NCBI GenBank assembly: GCA_022575985.1
Contig: JAKSXM010000237.1
Location: forward strand, 514,501-578,500
Reading direction: 5' to 3'
Origin: Anagrus nilaparvatae
Taxonomy: Eukaryota; Arthropoda; Insecta; Hymenoptera; Mymaridae
Length of the DNA stretch: 64,000 nt
Made by a program: the position numbers and the translations under genes. This document shows, piece after piece, positions 1 to 12,080 of this stretch (the stretch's first letter is position 1; each line of letters opens with the position of its first letter). Under the pieces are notes generated by a model. It was not told the origin of the DNA. It did no database searches and saw nothing but the letters and a program-made list of their open reading frames with translations.

Positions 1-953
1 TTTAACGACAGGCAATTTAATTCTGCCCATGAAGCTACAATTTTTGCTGACTCAGAAAGCATGGCAATTCCCTGCTGGATTTGAGCAGCTGGTACCTGTA
101 CGTAGATCTGTAGGTCATCAGCATATAGTAACCTGTAAGTGTTTGCATCAAGACGGTCCTTGATGTCATTCATATAAATACAGAACAATAAGGGGCCAAG
201 GACGGATCCCTGCGGCACCCCAATGTTTGTATCACGGTAATCAGATGTTGAGCTTTTAGAGATTACACAGACCGATCGACCACAGAGGTACGACCAGAAC
301 CAGTGTAGGGACGACTTAGAGAAGCCTGCAGCTTGCAGCTTTATGAGCAGCTTAGATGGTGAGACATTATCGAATGCCTTCGAAAAGTCCAACTGCAGTA
401 GCAGAGTGGCTAGCTGTTTCTCTTTACCCATGCGTATATCATCTGTCAACTTTATTAAGGCCGTTTGGGTATTATGATGTTTACGAAAGCCTGTTTGGAA
501 CAAGTCCAAGATTTTAGATTTATTCAGGAAGCTAACCACCTGGTCATGAGCAAGCTTTTCGAGGACCTTCGATAAAAAGCACAGCAATGCTATGGGTCGG
601 AAGTCAGAAGGGGATGATGGGATGGAAACTTTTTTAAGGGCCAATATTCGAGACTTTTTCCATTCTGTCGGAAAGATACCTTTCATAAGCGAAGCGTTGA
701 ATAATTTGGTGAGGTATTTCGAGATAACAGGTAGCCCCTTAGCAACAATAATCGGAGGAATGCCATCATCCCCTTTTGCCTGCGATCTAAAATGAGAGAT
801 AGCCAAGATTACCTCACTTTCAGATACCTCCCTGAAAGCAAAACCTTCTGAGGATCTGCTATTAAGGATATCCAGAGACATAGATGGATCTTCTGTAGGA
901 GAGATGGATATATTTGAGAAAAATTGGTTAAGCTCTTCAAGGGGAAAAACCAT
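1..953 (-). pseudogene. LINE ORF2, reverse transcriptase domain (partial)
   Basis: The minus-strand frame stays open from about 953 to the window edge. It encodes the fingers/palm of a LINE reverse transcriptase, which copies element RNA at the nicked target. Visible motifs are a DFSKAFDNV block with the first catalytic Asp, the GVPQGSVLGPLLF block (near 186-227) and the catalytic LLYADDLQIY block (YADD at 114-125). The catalytic Asp residues are present. The frame differs from the endonuclease part upstream (937-1,647), so a 1-nt indel near 940-950, in a run of T and C on the minus strand, separates them. The thumb, C-terminus and 3' UTR are beyond the window. Assignment to RT is certain; the clade is inferred from ORF1. 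Confidence 0.9.
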
Positions 954-1695
954 GGAGCGCGTCACTTACTTTGGGTATTAGGCCCAGACTCCGCATTTCA
1001 TTCCAAAAATTTTTACCATCTTCAAGAGTGCTACATATCCGGTTGTGCATATAAGCACAACGTGCTGTTTCAAATTTTTCTTCATAAGAGTTAGCAAGAG
1101 ATAAAAATTCCTGGAACAATTTTTTGGAGCCTGTTCTGTGATAGCGCCTATTAGTTGCGTCACGTTTAGCTCTTAGTAGGCGCAGCTCTGTGTTTAGCCA
1201 AGGGTATCCGTGCTTTTTGGGATTAATTGTCTTGGTAGGCGCTAGTGTGTTGATTGCGTCTTGTAGGTTACTTGTCAGGGTTGAGAGACCTCGCTCAATA
1301 TCAAAATCATCAACTGTAGGAAAGAATGAAGACCAGTCAAGTTGACGTAGGTGCGAGTCTAAGTCATGCGGTGTTATGCTATTAATGGCCTTGTATGTCA
1401 CAGGTATGTCGGGCGGTTCTGGATAGAACATACCAATCGTAACTGAGATGATGTCATGTCTATTTGCATAGTCTGCCGATGTTCGATCTAGGTTAATGAT
1501 AGTATCGCAATTGTCGACAAAAATAACGTAAATCCAGGTGTCGTTCTCATTAGAGTGATGCGAGGCTCCAGTCTTTACTAATTTTAAAGATAAGTCCGTC
1601 ATGAGGTTACTTAAGAACCTGGTGTCAGAGTTGTTTGCATCAATCATGTTGGCATTCCAATCACCTATAACTATCTTATGGCTAAAGTCAGAGCA
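937..1695 (-). pseudogene. LINE ORF2, C-terminal endonuclease and linker
   Basis: This continues the apurinic-like (EEP-family) endonuclease in the same frame as 1,696-2,127, after one in-frame stop. The first residues past the stop contain IGDWNANM, the GDxN active-site block, and later NRHDII resembles the terminal catalytic His block. The rest is the basic linker between endonuclease and RT (AKRDATNRRYHR, then a region ending GLIPKV). The frame ends at 937 because of the indel before the RT. The role is to nick target DNA for target-primed reverse transcription. It is non-functional as it stands. Confidence 0.8.
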
Positions 1696-2127
1696 TTAAG
1701 TACGCATTAAGTCAATGAACTCATCATCAGACCTGATGTTAACATCCGGGGGGCGGTATACTGCAGCAATTAGTGTGGGGGTTGTGTTCCCTTCCCAAAT
1801 GGAGCAAAAAAGATATTCGGGCTTCAAAGGCTTGCCATTCTGCTCAGTTTTTGATGAACAAAGAATTTTGGCCTTGAAGTGCTCCTTGATGTAGACTAGT
1901 ATACCACCCCTATGTGTGTTACGGTCTTGCCGTAAAATGCTGTAGCCTGGTATGTTTATGATATGGTCACTGAGACTTTTACCCAATCTGGTTTCAGCTA
2001 TACAAAATGCATGGTAAGAGTTATTTTTGGTGAGATACTCACGGACTTGCCAAATGTGTTTTTTAAGGGACGAGGCATTTAGGAAGCCAACTTTTAAAGC
2101 ACGATTATTAGATGATGCTTCCTGCAC
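1696..2127 (-). pseudogene. LINE ORF2, N-terminal endonuclease
   Basis: A 143-codon frame opening with the typical EEP start (LKVGFLNASSLKKHI), then the catalytic Glu block (IAETRLGKS), RGGILVYI and AAVYRPPDVN, which match LINE AP-like endonucleases. The frame stops at a TAA right after LMRT and resumes in the same frame in the next segment. The damage is therefore a single nonsense codon, not an indel. It lies just downstream of ORF1, as expected for a bicistronic LINE. Confidence 0.85.
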
Positions 2128-2203
2128 GGTATTGTCTAGTCATTGAGAAGTGCTAGGTCCCCGAGTGGCATCTTGTTTATATTGACTGGAAATATATGTT
2201 TTT

Positions 2204-2756
2204 GTGGGAGTTTTGAGGTTGTGTGTAAAAGTACCTAAAGTTTGCGCGATAGTATTTAAAACGGATATTGATTTGACAGCATGGGACCTCGTTCTTTCCC
2301 CCCACTTAACCAGGAAGTCACCATTGTTGTACCAGACGTATTTAAAACCGAGCTTCTTCCATTTTCTTTTATCAGTATATACTATGATCGCTCAAAGTTA
2401 GATAGAACTTCATTAATGAAGATTTTTCTGTCTGGTAAGGCAATAGCAACTTCCGAGTTTAAGTACGAAAGACTGATATCCTTTGTTGATAAGTAGTTGA
2501 AGAGTTTTTTGGCACTCATCACCGTTTGGACTAGTTCAGGGTTTTTTAAGGTGACAATGAAGGCGGTGTGATTAGGCAAAGGACCCTGACTATTTGAACA
2601 AGTGGTTTTTGAACGAACAAATCTAACACCACTGATGTCTGATTGAGTGAGAGAAGGGACAAGAGTTTTCAGAATGGAGAACGCAATACAGCATAAATTA
2701 TCTTCACCATTAATATTCATAAAGCCAGGTATAAAAAGTTCTCTTCTCTCAATCAA
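2204..2756 (-). pseudogene. LINE ORF1, C-terminal FP25-like part
   Basis: A 124-codon frame (2,382-2,756) begins ERRELFIPGFMN. It continues after a frame change near 2,380 into a segment reading YVWYNNGDFLVKWGERTRSH. The yVWxxNGxxLV pattern resembles the C-terminal part of ORF1 proteins of insect LINEs and the baculovirus FP25K-like family. The expected role is RNA binding or chaperoning in the LINE RNP. It follows the coiled-coil segment in a different frame, so ORF1 is broken. Family assignment is by eye and moderate. Confidence 0.55.
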
Positions 2757-2850
2757 GTCAACATCTTTACTTTTGCGTTTGGTTGATAAGGCATGAAATG
2801 TGCTTTGTGTGCTACACCTATTGTCAAAGTCGAATCTGTTGTCAATTTGT

Positions 2851-3339
2851 CTATGAGCTGAAATTACTTTGATAATTTTTATGCATATTATTTGATATTA
2901 TATTTTGTATATTAGAATTATTACTATTAAAATCATTACTTATATTAAGGTTATTTATACTACTATTATTATTACTATTATTACTAGTATTAGTATTATT
3001 ATTATTATTATTATTATTAGAAAAAATATTATTTTTATAAATAGAGGTTGTAATACTGTTGTCTGGATGTCTTGGCATTATGCTGCTACGAGAGATGATA
3101 GACTTTGTAGTAACTGTGGGTGATGCAACTGCGATTGTAGTAGCTTGAGTTGAATTTAGCATCTTGTTTATAAGCTCTGTCATACGTAAGTTTTGTTGTT
3201 TGAGGAAGTTTATAGTTGTATTATTGTTGGTGCACAAGATCTTAAGCTCTTCCAGTGAATTAGAAATTTTGTCAATTTGTTGTTGAATGTCGATGTGCGA
3301 TGGAATAGTGCATATATGACTAACTTTTTTAGAGTTCAT
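2851..3339 (-). pseudogene. LINE ORF1, coiled-coil and Asn-rich segment
   Basis: 162 codons. Residues about 15-70 have heptad-like Ile/Leu spacing (IDKISNSLEELKIL, then LRMTELINKML) suggesting a coiled coil, which LINE ORF1 proteins use to trimerise. The second half is an Asn/Ser-rich tract encoded by an expanded ATT/AAT microsatellite (about 2,905-3,030). The tract could have grown by slippage inside a once-coding region. The frame differs from both neighbouring ORF1 pieces. Confidence 0.55.
2905..3030. repeat. (ATT)n trinucleotide microsatellite
   Basis: ATT/TAT triplets with few interruptions, in frame with the Asn-rich part of LINE ORF1 on the minus strand (AAT codons). Confidence 0.85.
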
Positions 3340-3406
3340 TGTGGAGAGAGAGCTACCACTTCCAGGTATCCGCTTAGCTGTATGTATGTACTGTGAGAAG
3401 GTGTGG

Positions 3407-3688
3407 TCAATTGAGAGGCAGAGCCATGCCCGTTATTAACGTTACATGATTGACCGTTACGTTACGTGATTTGCGCTTTACCTTGCATGTGGTGCATATG
3501 TATTGCATGTTGTTATCATTTTTGTTTAGAATAGATGAACAACTGTTGCTAGAGTGAGCTTTTTGTTGGCATATGGTACAGAGAACTAAAGGACTTCCTT
3601 TTTTACCTCGAAATTTGCAAATACAACATAAAATATAATTGCGAGTTTTGTTGATGTTGATATCAGCATTGTTGTTATGAAGAGCCAT
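3407..3688 (-). pseudogene. LINE ORF1, PHD-finger N-terminus
   Basis: 93 codons with a PHD-type zinc finger: ILCCICKFRGKKG, then LCTICQQKAHSSNSC, then MQYICTTCKVKRK. The Cys/His pairs are spaced as C4-H-C3. PHD fingers at the start of ORF1 are described for CR1-like non-LTR elements. The ATG follows a clear upstream break, and the frame ends in a TGA shortly after a basic stretch. The link to the next ORF1 segment needs a frame change. The domain call is fairly firm; whether it binds histone tails is unknown. Confidence 0.7.
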
Positions 3689-5835
3689 CTGTACTCAGTA
3701 TTGATGACAAAGCAAGTGGCTCGATCGATAATATTGAAATGCAAAGTACAATAATATTGATGTGCAAAATCCCGCCAAAATGAGATAAAAAAAAACCAAG
3801 GAGAAAAAAGGAAGCTAATAATGCACTTCACTATAATGAGATGGTAGATGATAAAAATGCACCAAGAATAACGTCAAAACACAATATAACACAGTCTTAG
3901 CGCGATAAAGTATAAATACTTTACTAGTGATGTTATGTCAACGGCATGTTAGTCACAGTACACTTGTGTAAAACTTGAATAATTAATTAAATATCGATGT
4001 ATAACTTGTTTTTTATATTAATTAGGATGACTAGAATACTTGGTACTGTATTAAATAAAAAACTAATTAAGAAATAAAGCTTAATCACTAATCTTTGGCA
4101 AATATTGCAGAGCGATATACTTTACGTTACTTGTCCTGCCGTCGCGCACGCGCATTGATATTTTGATGTGTAAAATTTTTTTTATTTCACAATATTTCAC
4201 CAACAAGTCCGTTAGCCTCTTCAAGTGATCTGAATACAAAAATTATATGATTTTTTTCTTAATTATTAATGAACATTTAGTTTTTTTGAACAATATTTAT
4301 GATAATTTAAAAAATTTTTATATTAATAATGTGTTAAACTTACATAAAAATACTTGTTTTTTGAGCTGTGCGAAACTGGGTGCTGCTGAAATGAAACTAA
4401 TTATTTTTATTTTATTTTAATTAAAAAATTTACAAAAAATATTTTTTAAATACATTAAATAGCCGTATGTTTTTTATCACATTTTTTTTAAATATATATG
4501 GTATACCATATATTTGATATTTACTAACGTGAGACTATGATATTTTTATACATAGAATTAAACGAACCGGCATTCTCATTTTCATTTATCTAATTATTAA
4601 AATTGATATATACCACTTCTGAAATCACGATATTGTTCAAATCCTTTTATGTAATAGTTTGTAATGATTAGATAAAGGTTAATCTAAATTATTCTTGATA
4701 TCTTTCAAATAGCCCTCCATCCATTTACAAATTCTACGTTTAGTTTCGCTAATTTATAAGACCTAATTTTTTTTTTCAATTTGTTTATCAAAAAATCTCA
4801 AACTGCTTTTTTTTAATTTAGATGTTCTATATCTAATTTTTTTTTTACGAAACTACTAATATCTATAAATATTGAATTTACTTTGAGTAAGGCATCGAGT
4901 ATGGTTTCGAGCCTTGAATCTGATAATTACTTTTTGAAAAGTTTAGTATAAAAATTTTGGATACCAAAAAATACAAAGAATTAAAAATTTTTTCTTCTTT
5001 TTGGACGCAGCATACCTAATTTTTTTCTGTGAAAGTATTAATTTTAGAAACATTCTTTTTACACGATTTCTCGTACCTAATACTTAATTTAAAAAATTTT
5101 TTTTTTCTATTCATTTCATAGAAATTAATTTTTATAAAATAATTTAATGTTAGAAATAATATTTTTAGCCGTAATTATTTGATGATATAAAATTTGAAAA
5201 AAAATTTTAAACTGCTTGGTACGTTAAAAATAAAAAAAAAGTGATTGCAGTTGGCATCTATACTCCAGTCAAAATACGGGTTTGGTTGTATTTTCACTGG
5301 CACACACGAGATTTGCTCTACTATAGGTTTTTTGGGTCGCTGAACCTGAATATCGGGGTAAAAACGTATTGAAATGGGGGCTTCACCCTTAAATTTGCAA
5401 AAACTACCCCCAAAAAGGGGTATCATAGATTTATTTAATAAGCTCTCTAGGTCGATAAATTCACCAAAATAATATTATTAAAAAATTATGTGTAATAGTC
5501 ATTAACAAACATCAGTTTACTTTATTTTTTGGATCTGATACATAATTTTTAAAATGTTTTATCTCAAAAATTTTTGCACTATAAAATAAAAAAACGCTAC
5601 CATGTAATTGGATCTATGGTTCCTCATTAGCAATAATAAAATTATCTTAATGCTCTATTACCTAAAAAAGTAAAATGCCATAAGAAAAACTAAAGTAAAT
5701 AAAACTAAATAAAACTAAACCACTTTTATAAAAACTAAAATCAAAGAACCCTCAGATGTATGTGAGTGTTAAGGAATATTTCGACCAATAGGGCAATAAA
5801 TTAGACAATAATTTATTTATATATTGTGCTACGTT
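3689..5835. other. AT-rich intergenic DNA, no gene seen
   Basis: No supported coding frame. Contains poly(T)/poly(A) runs and a 20-bp palindrome centred near 4,505 (ATATATGGTATACCATATAT). A patch at 5,575-5,640 recurs in diverged form at about 24,535-24,600, showing an unclassified dispersed repeat. A short 83-codon frame at 5,175-5,426 looks random. Confidence 0.6.
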
Positions 5836-6243
5836 TCGTGTGCCGTCGCACAGTGTGCCGAATCAATCAAAAATCTCCTGACTCCGTAAAATTTTATTTT
5901 TTCACCCATTTATTTTTTTAAATGCTTCGTATACTATCCTACTCTTATGGAAACCTGCTACTTTTTCAAATTTTTACAATTAAAATTCACCCCTTATACA
6001 TTGGTGTATACGCAAAAATTATATTCACTGGGTTACTAAGTTTATTTGCAATTAAAAAAACCTTGTTTATGGACACTATTGCCTTTTTCCTGACTCAAAG
6101 AGTAAAAATTTTTAAAAAGTAGCAGGTTTCCATAAAAGTAGGATAGTATACGAAGGATTTAAAAAAATAAGTGGGTGAAAAAATTAAATTCTAAGAAGTC
6201 AGCAGTTTTTGATTGAATCGGCACACTGTGCGTCGTCACACGA
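5836..6243. mobile_element. Foldback/MITE-like element with arms of about 140 bp
   Basis: The left end TCGTGTGCCGTCGCACAGTG is mirrored by the right end, which finishes GTGCGTCGTCACACGA. The arms (about 5,836-5,978 and 6,102-6,243) are inverted copies with scattered mismatches around a spacer of about 120 bp. No transposase frame is present. I could not find a target-site duplication. Confidence 0.7.
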
Positions 6244-7184
6244 TATACCTGTATAGTTTTTCAAGTAAGAATAAAGACCTTCATAAAAATTGATTTTTCA
6301 CCCCCATTTAACCGAATTTTTTAGATGTAATATATGATTTTTTTTTGAGTTTATATTTAAAATTAGCAACCTCAAAAACGTCAAGATATAAATTTAGAGC
6401 TAATAATTTTAAAAAGTTTCAGAATTATAATAAACTGGAACGTTTTGGCCGCAAATTAGGGTTTAAAGGACAATTTTTTTATGTTTCTACCATTTTCATA
6501 CCTTTTCTGCAGGTTTGTACACCAAAAATGACCCTAAAACTGAGTAACTTAACAAGACTTTGGGACTGAAACCATAATGTTTTTTTTTTATATAAAAAAA
6601 TAAAACCTGAATAAATGATAATGGGTTAAAGTCATGATTACACTGGCTATTAAAAAAATGAAAAAAATTTTACTATTTTTATATTTTGATATTACTAAAA
6701 TTAGTACCTTGATATAAAAAAATTAGAGTACTATATCCAATTAACTTGCGATCTGGGCCATTCTTTTTTTTTGCTCACTTGGTTAAAAATGTACTATTCC
6801 GAAACCGAGGGTAAGTACAAGTTTATCTTATTTTTTCGTTCCTAAACTCATATAAGAGTGAAAACTAATTTTGGCATAAAATTTTTGTATTATCACTAAA
6901 ATATCTAAATGGTATTAGAGAAGGTATTCTCATCTCAAAAGTTATTTTAAAGCCGTAAAAACTTTGTTTAGGAATTTCAAATTTTGTATACAAGCCACAA
7001 TTGACATGAACTAAAAAAAAATTTTAATATTAAATAAATTTTTTAATATCTAACATTTTTTACGCACATAAATATTAACAATTGTTTAACAAAAAAATTA
7101 TAATTCTTTTTTTTGATTTCTAAGTTAAAAAAATCTAAGGCAAAAGAGGAAAAAGTTAATTAAATTCAAATAAAAATTTTTGAA
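6244..7184. repeat. Dispersed repeat, inverted partner at 20.9-21.3 kb
   Basis: About 6,798-7,184 is present in inverted orientation at about 20,905-21,291 with minor differences. A patch at about 6,380-6,450, ending in ACGTTTTGGCCGC, recurs directly at about 18,275-18,345. No coding capacity. Confidence 0.65.
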
Positions 7185-8155
7185 TTAATTTGATAAGTTT
7201 ATTATGAATAATAAAACGATCTACATGGAACTAAAAATATATAACTTTTTTCATTTTCAATAATTATTCTGTGTGACAAAGGGAGGCTCAGTCCTCAGAA
7301 ACACAGATAACAATAATGAAAAAAGTTATATATTTTTAGTTCCATCTAGATCGTTTTATTATTCATAATAAACTTATCAAATTAATTTTAATTAATTGGA
7401 ACGTAAAACAGTATTTATACTGTTTACTCATTATTATTAATTGGCAATTGATCTAAAGAATGCCTACCAAAATAAATAATTGTCTGTTACCAACTAGACA
7501 TAAATTTTTAAAAAATAGAAAAATTCTATTTCGACAAAATTTTCAAAATATTTTTTGTAAAAAATTTTTTATATTTTTTTATATATTTTTAACTTTTTAT
7601 ACTTAGTTTCCCTTTAGTAGTTTTGATGACACATTTTTTTATTGTCAGATGTTTGGATTTTTGAGTGTGTGCGTGGGAGAAGAGAATATCTCTTCTTCTA
7701 TGTTCATTCTACTTTTTGTTCTCTTCCTGGCGTGATTAAAAAAATGTAAGTCTTCCTTTTTAAAAATATTTTTTGTAAAATTTTCAAAAATTTAAAAAAT
7801 TTTTTTTTTGTTTGTTCATATGTAAAAAGCAGAAAACAGGGTTTTACACTGACGAGACTCACCCTGTTTTCTTGCAGAGTCGAAATGGACAATCAGATTT
7901 TTCATTTTTTTAATCATTTTTTTAAACATTTTTAACATCAAAAAATAAATTTTTACACCATCTAACTTTTTTTTCAATAATTATTCTGTGTGACAAAGGG
8001 AGGCTCAGTCCTCAGAAACACAGATAACAATAATGAAAAAAGTTATATATTTTTAGTTCCATGTAAATCGTTTTATTATTCATAATAAACTTATCAAATT
8101 AATTTTAATTAATTGGAACGTAAAACAGTATTTATACTGTTTACTCATTATTATT
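7185..8155. mobile_element. 971-bp noncoding insertion with 13-bp target duplication
   Basis: The body is flanked by AAAAATTTTTGAA at 7,172-7,184 and 8,156-8,168. The inverted partner near 20,870-20,910 reads straight across the site, so it is an empty site. The insert starts with a hairpin (arms about 7,189-7,254 and 7,314-7,385). Its 187-bp segment 7,254-7,440 is repeated at 7,971-8,157. It ends in a short ATT-rich tail. A long duplication and a simple-repeat tail suggest LINE-mediated integration. The class is unknown. Confidence 0.65.
7189..7385. repeat. Inverted repeat (hairpin) with arms of about 66-72 bp
   Basis: The left arm (AATTTGATAAGTTTATTATG...) is mirrored by the right arm (...CATAATAAACTTATCAAATT) with one or two mismatches around a spacer of about 60 bp. 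Confidence 0.8.
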
Positions 8156-8168
8156 AAAAATTTTTGAA

Positions 8169-8572
8169 GCTTAAAAAAGAAGGGAAAATAAAAATCACTT
8201 GGCTCTCTTTTACCTTAAATTTTGAAAATTTTAATCTGAGACAAATATACTTATAAATTAAATAGTCGTAATGATTAAATTTTGCACAAGATCCAGATTA
8301 TACCTGAAAAAAAAAAAAAAAAAATTAACCTTTGGGTAGAAAAATCAAAATTTTTTCAAAAGCGTTGATATAAAGTTTTGAATTAAATATGTAGGTTTGT
8401 CTGAAATGTTTATTTCAAATATAAAGATTATGTAATTACAAAGTATAATAGTAACGGAATCCCAATAATGTAAAGGGTACCTACAATAAAAAATGAGAAT
8501 ACACTCATATGTGAGAATAAAAATAATATGAAAAATCATATTTGAAAAAGAACTATTCTGAAATTTTAAAAT
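8169..8572. other. AT-rich spacer, no gene seen
   Basis: No supported feature apart from a poly(A) run near 8,308-8,325. Confidence 0.5.
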
Positions 8573-10500
8573 TAACTAGCTGATTGGCCTCGCGATGCTC
8601 GGCTTAACCAAATAAAAACTCTTGTGCATTAATTTTTTTATATTTTAATCATATGTAGTTAATTATAATAAATTTAATCATACATGATTAAAATGCAATT
8701 TAATTTTATTTAAAAATGAATGAGAACAGAATTAATTTTATACTTCTAAAATTAACAAAAAAATTTTATAATTCATATTAAGAAAAAGTTACATGATTAT
8801 TTATAAATATTTATAACTAATGAGGTATATTTTATAACATGAATAATTATTGATAATAAATAATAATTGAAAATAAAATATAGTAATATGCAGTTTTTTT
8901 AACAAAATTTGTAGTTTTTTTCATACTGTAGACAATGAATATTTGAATATTTTCAATTTTCATACACATCACAACTGATATTGTAGACAATCAATATGAA
9001 TATGACTATAGAATGAAATTTTCATAATTTTTTATTGTTCATAAATAGGACCGGCGATATCTATTTCACTCTATGGTGAAATTTTTTTAGCTGTTTCATA
9101 AATAAAACAGCCAACAATATAGATTGAAAATTTTGAATTTTTTTCATAATGTAGACAGCCAATATAAATTTTACTATTGAGTGAAATTTTTATATTTTAT
9201 GTTTTTTCATAAATAGTATAGCCGATATCCATTTTACTCTATGGTAAAATTTTTGGTGTTTTCCATATAATAAAACAATATAGATTGAAATTTTTGCTGT
9301 TTTTTTATATTGTAGACAATCAATATGAATTTTACTCTACAGTGAAATATTTATGATTTTTTTTTGTTCATAAATAGGACAGAAGATATCTATTTTACTC
9401 TTTAGTGAAATTTTTTGGGATTTTTCATATATTAAAAAGGTCAACAATATAGATTGAAATTTTTTCAGTTTTTTCATATTGTAGACAATCAATATGAATT
9501 TTACTATCGAGTGAAACTTTTATAATATTTTTTATAAACTTTTATAATTTTTATAATGTTTTCATAAATAGGACAGCCGATATCCATTGTACTCTATATA
9601 TGGTGTAATTTTTGAGTTTTTTCCTATATAAAACAATTAACAATATAGATTGAAATTTTTGCTGTTTTTTATATTGCAGAGAATCAATATTAATTTTACT
9701 CTAGAGTAAAATATTTATAATTTTGGTTCCTCATAGAGGACCCATTGTTTTAGGTAAAATGTTTATTTCTGATTTTTTGACATATACGCACGTTTTGAGA
9801 CCTCAGGATGCTAAAAAACCAGTTTTAAAAAAAAGTATGCATGTGTGTGTGTGAGTGTATGTATATGTATGTATGTAGCACTGTCACCGGTGATATTTCA
9901 CAACCAGTATGACATTAAGACCTATTTTTTTTATAAAATTTTTTTCACCAAAAAATCTCCAGGTACTTTTTTTTTTTTTTAATTTGGATGTAATAGCTCA
10001 TTTTTTTCCATGCGAGTAAATTTTTGTAGTATTTTCATATCGTAAACAGCCAATATGAACTTTACTATACAATTAAATTTTTAAAATTTTTGTTTTTTTT
10101 ATTCTTAGGACTGCCGATAACTATCTTATTTCATAGTGAAATTTTTTGAGTTTTTTCATATATAAATAGCCAACAATATACATGGTAAATTTTTTAGTTT
10201 TTTCATATTGTAAACCACCAATATGAATTTTACTATACAGTTAAATATTTTTATTTTTTTTTTCATTCTTAGGACTGCCTATATCTATATTATTACATAG
10301 TGAAATTTTTTTAATTTTTCATATATAAAATAGCCAGAAATACAGATTGAAATTATTGTAGTTTTTTCATATTGTAAACAGACAATATGAATTTTACTAT
10401 ACAGTTAAATTTTTTAAATTTTTGTTTTTTTTTATTATTCTTAGGACTGCCAATGTCTACATTATCAAATTTTTAAGTCATTTCATATATAAAACAAAAG
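8573..10500. repeat. Composite satellite block A, tandem units of about 167 bp
   Basis: It begins AGCTGATTGGCCTCGCGATG. From about 8,886 the motif GTAGACAATCAATATGAATT recurs with variants near 8,982, 9,153, 9,313, 9,480 and 9,675, and again near 10,045, 10,213 and 10,378, a period near 167 bp. A TG-rich microsatellite interrupts it at about 9,836-9,880. The first part (8,573-9,605) is repeated at 31,243-32,885. No coding capacity. Confidence 0.8.
9836..9882. repeat. TG/TATG microsatellite
   Basis: An ATGTGTGTGTGTGAG stretch followed by GTATGTATGTAG-type units inside satellite block A. Confidence 0.8.
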
Positions 10501-10848
10501 AGCTTCGGTGCAAATTACTCCTTGTAAAAAATGCTATCGAGTTGACGCTTTTTTTTTAATTTTAGCTCACGGCACAGAGTTACAACTGTTTAAAGCTAAG
10601 AAGTACAAAATTTAAAAACTCAAAAATTGGGCATTTTCTTCACTTCATATCTTAAAATGGTTTGTATCAAAATATATAAAAAACAAAATGCATTGTATTT
10701 ATTAAATGCTTTTCTAAAGCCGATTTTTTTTTGTTTTTTATTTAATGTATTCATTAAAAATAAATAGCAAAAAAAAGACTCAGAGTCCGATTTACTGAAT
10801 TATTGGGTTTATCCATTGAAATAATAGTATTGAATTTAGCAGAAACTA

Positions 10849-12080
10849 CACTGAGAAAATTATATATTTGTGACAATGATATCATATAATCATATTTGTA
10901 CGATTATACATGTAATCACCCTGATGATATTATATCATCAGGACAATAATATTCTGTAATCCTGACAATTATATGCATATCATTGGGGCAATTATACATA
11001 TAATCCTCCTGATGATATCATATAATCAAGGCAATTATATTTAATTTTTTGTTTTTTTTTTCAAAATATTTATTTTTTGGGTATATGAAGAAACTCACAG
11101 ATATTTAATTATGTATTTTTACCTAATTTATTATTTATTAAAGTTTTTTTAAAGATTTTTAAAGATTTGAATTTTTATTATTTTTATCTTTGGTATTTTT
11201 GTTAATTTTTTTTTCGCTCGCACGCTTTCGTTCGTTATCAATTATCGATACCGTATAACCCTAATCTAATCTAATCGCATATGTATTATATTGTAATAAC
11301 GAGCGCTCGCCGATCATCATTCTTATTGAGTATTATATTCTCGGTCCTTATATAGTAACTGGAACGTATTTTTGACACTTGCGAGAGAAAAAACCTTAGC
11401 ATCTAGCGGTTGGAAATTAAAACAATACACCGCGCAAAATTCGAATTCAAAAAAAGTTTAAAAAAAATTTATTTTAAATTTGATTTTAGCGCGGTGTATT
11501 GTTTTAATTTCCAACCGCTAGATGCTAAGGTCTTTTCTCTCGCAAGTGTCAAAAATACGTTCCAGTTACTATATAAGGACCGAGAATATAATACTCAATA
11601 AGAATGATGATCGGCGAGCGCTCGTTATTACAATATAATACATATGCGATTAGATTAGATTAGGGTTATACGGTATCGATAATTGATAACGAACGAAAGC
11701 GTGCGAGCGAAAAAAAAATTAACAAAAATACCAAAGATAAAAATAATAAAAATTCAAATCTTTAAAAATCTTTAAAAAAACTTTAATAAATAATAAATTA
11801 GGTAGAAATACATAATTTCTGTGAGTATCTGTGAGTTTCTTCATATACCCAAAAAATAAATATTTTGAAAAAAAAAACAAAAAATTAAATATAATTGCCT
11901 TGATTATATGATATCATCAGGAGGATTATATGTATAATTGCCCCAATGATATGCATATAATTGTCAGGATTACAGAATATTATTGTCCTGATGATATAAT
12001 ATCATCAGGGTGATTACATGTATAATCGTACAAATATGATTATATGATATCATTGACACAATTATATAATTTTCTCAGTG
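10849..12080. mobile_element. 1,232-bp palindromic MITE with TA target duplication
   Basis: The termini CACTGAGAAAATTATATA and TATAATTTTCTCAGTG are inverted. Nearly the whole element is two arms (about 10,849-11,435 and 11,489-12,080) around a spacer of about 53 bp. It is flanked by TA on both sides (10,847-10,848 and 12,081-12,082). The homologous satellite at 33,101-33,120 has the uninterrupted site AGAAACTATACTTC with a single TA. TA duplication is the habit of Tc1/mariner-superfamily elements, so this is probably a non-autonomous member. No transposase frame is seen. A 63-codon frame across the centre is a by-product of the palindrome. Confidence 0.85.

Larger units (their letters stand above)
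1..3688 (-). mobile_element. CR1/Jockey-group LINE (non-LTR retrotransposon), decayed, cut by window edge
   Basis: Read on the minus strand, this stretch gives ORF1 pieces (PHD finger, coiled coil, FP25-like) followed by an endonuclease and a reverse transcriptase, which is the order of CR1-like LINEs. PHD fingers in ORF1 are known for CR1-like elements. ORF1 is split over three frames. ORF2 has one in-frame stop and one frameshift, so this copy looks dead. The 3' end lies outside the window to the left. The 5' boundary near 3.7-3.9 kb is not marked by any duplication I can see. Confidence 0.85.

Noticed and set aside
11255..11275. Telomere-like CCCTAATCTAATC repeat
   Set aside because: Only about three imperfect units, mirrored inside a palindromic MITE; not a telomere.
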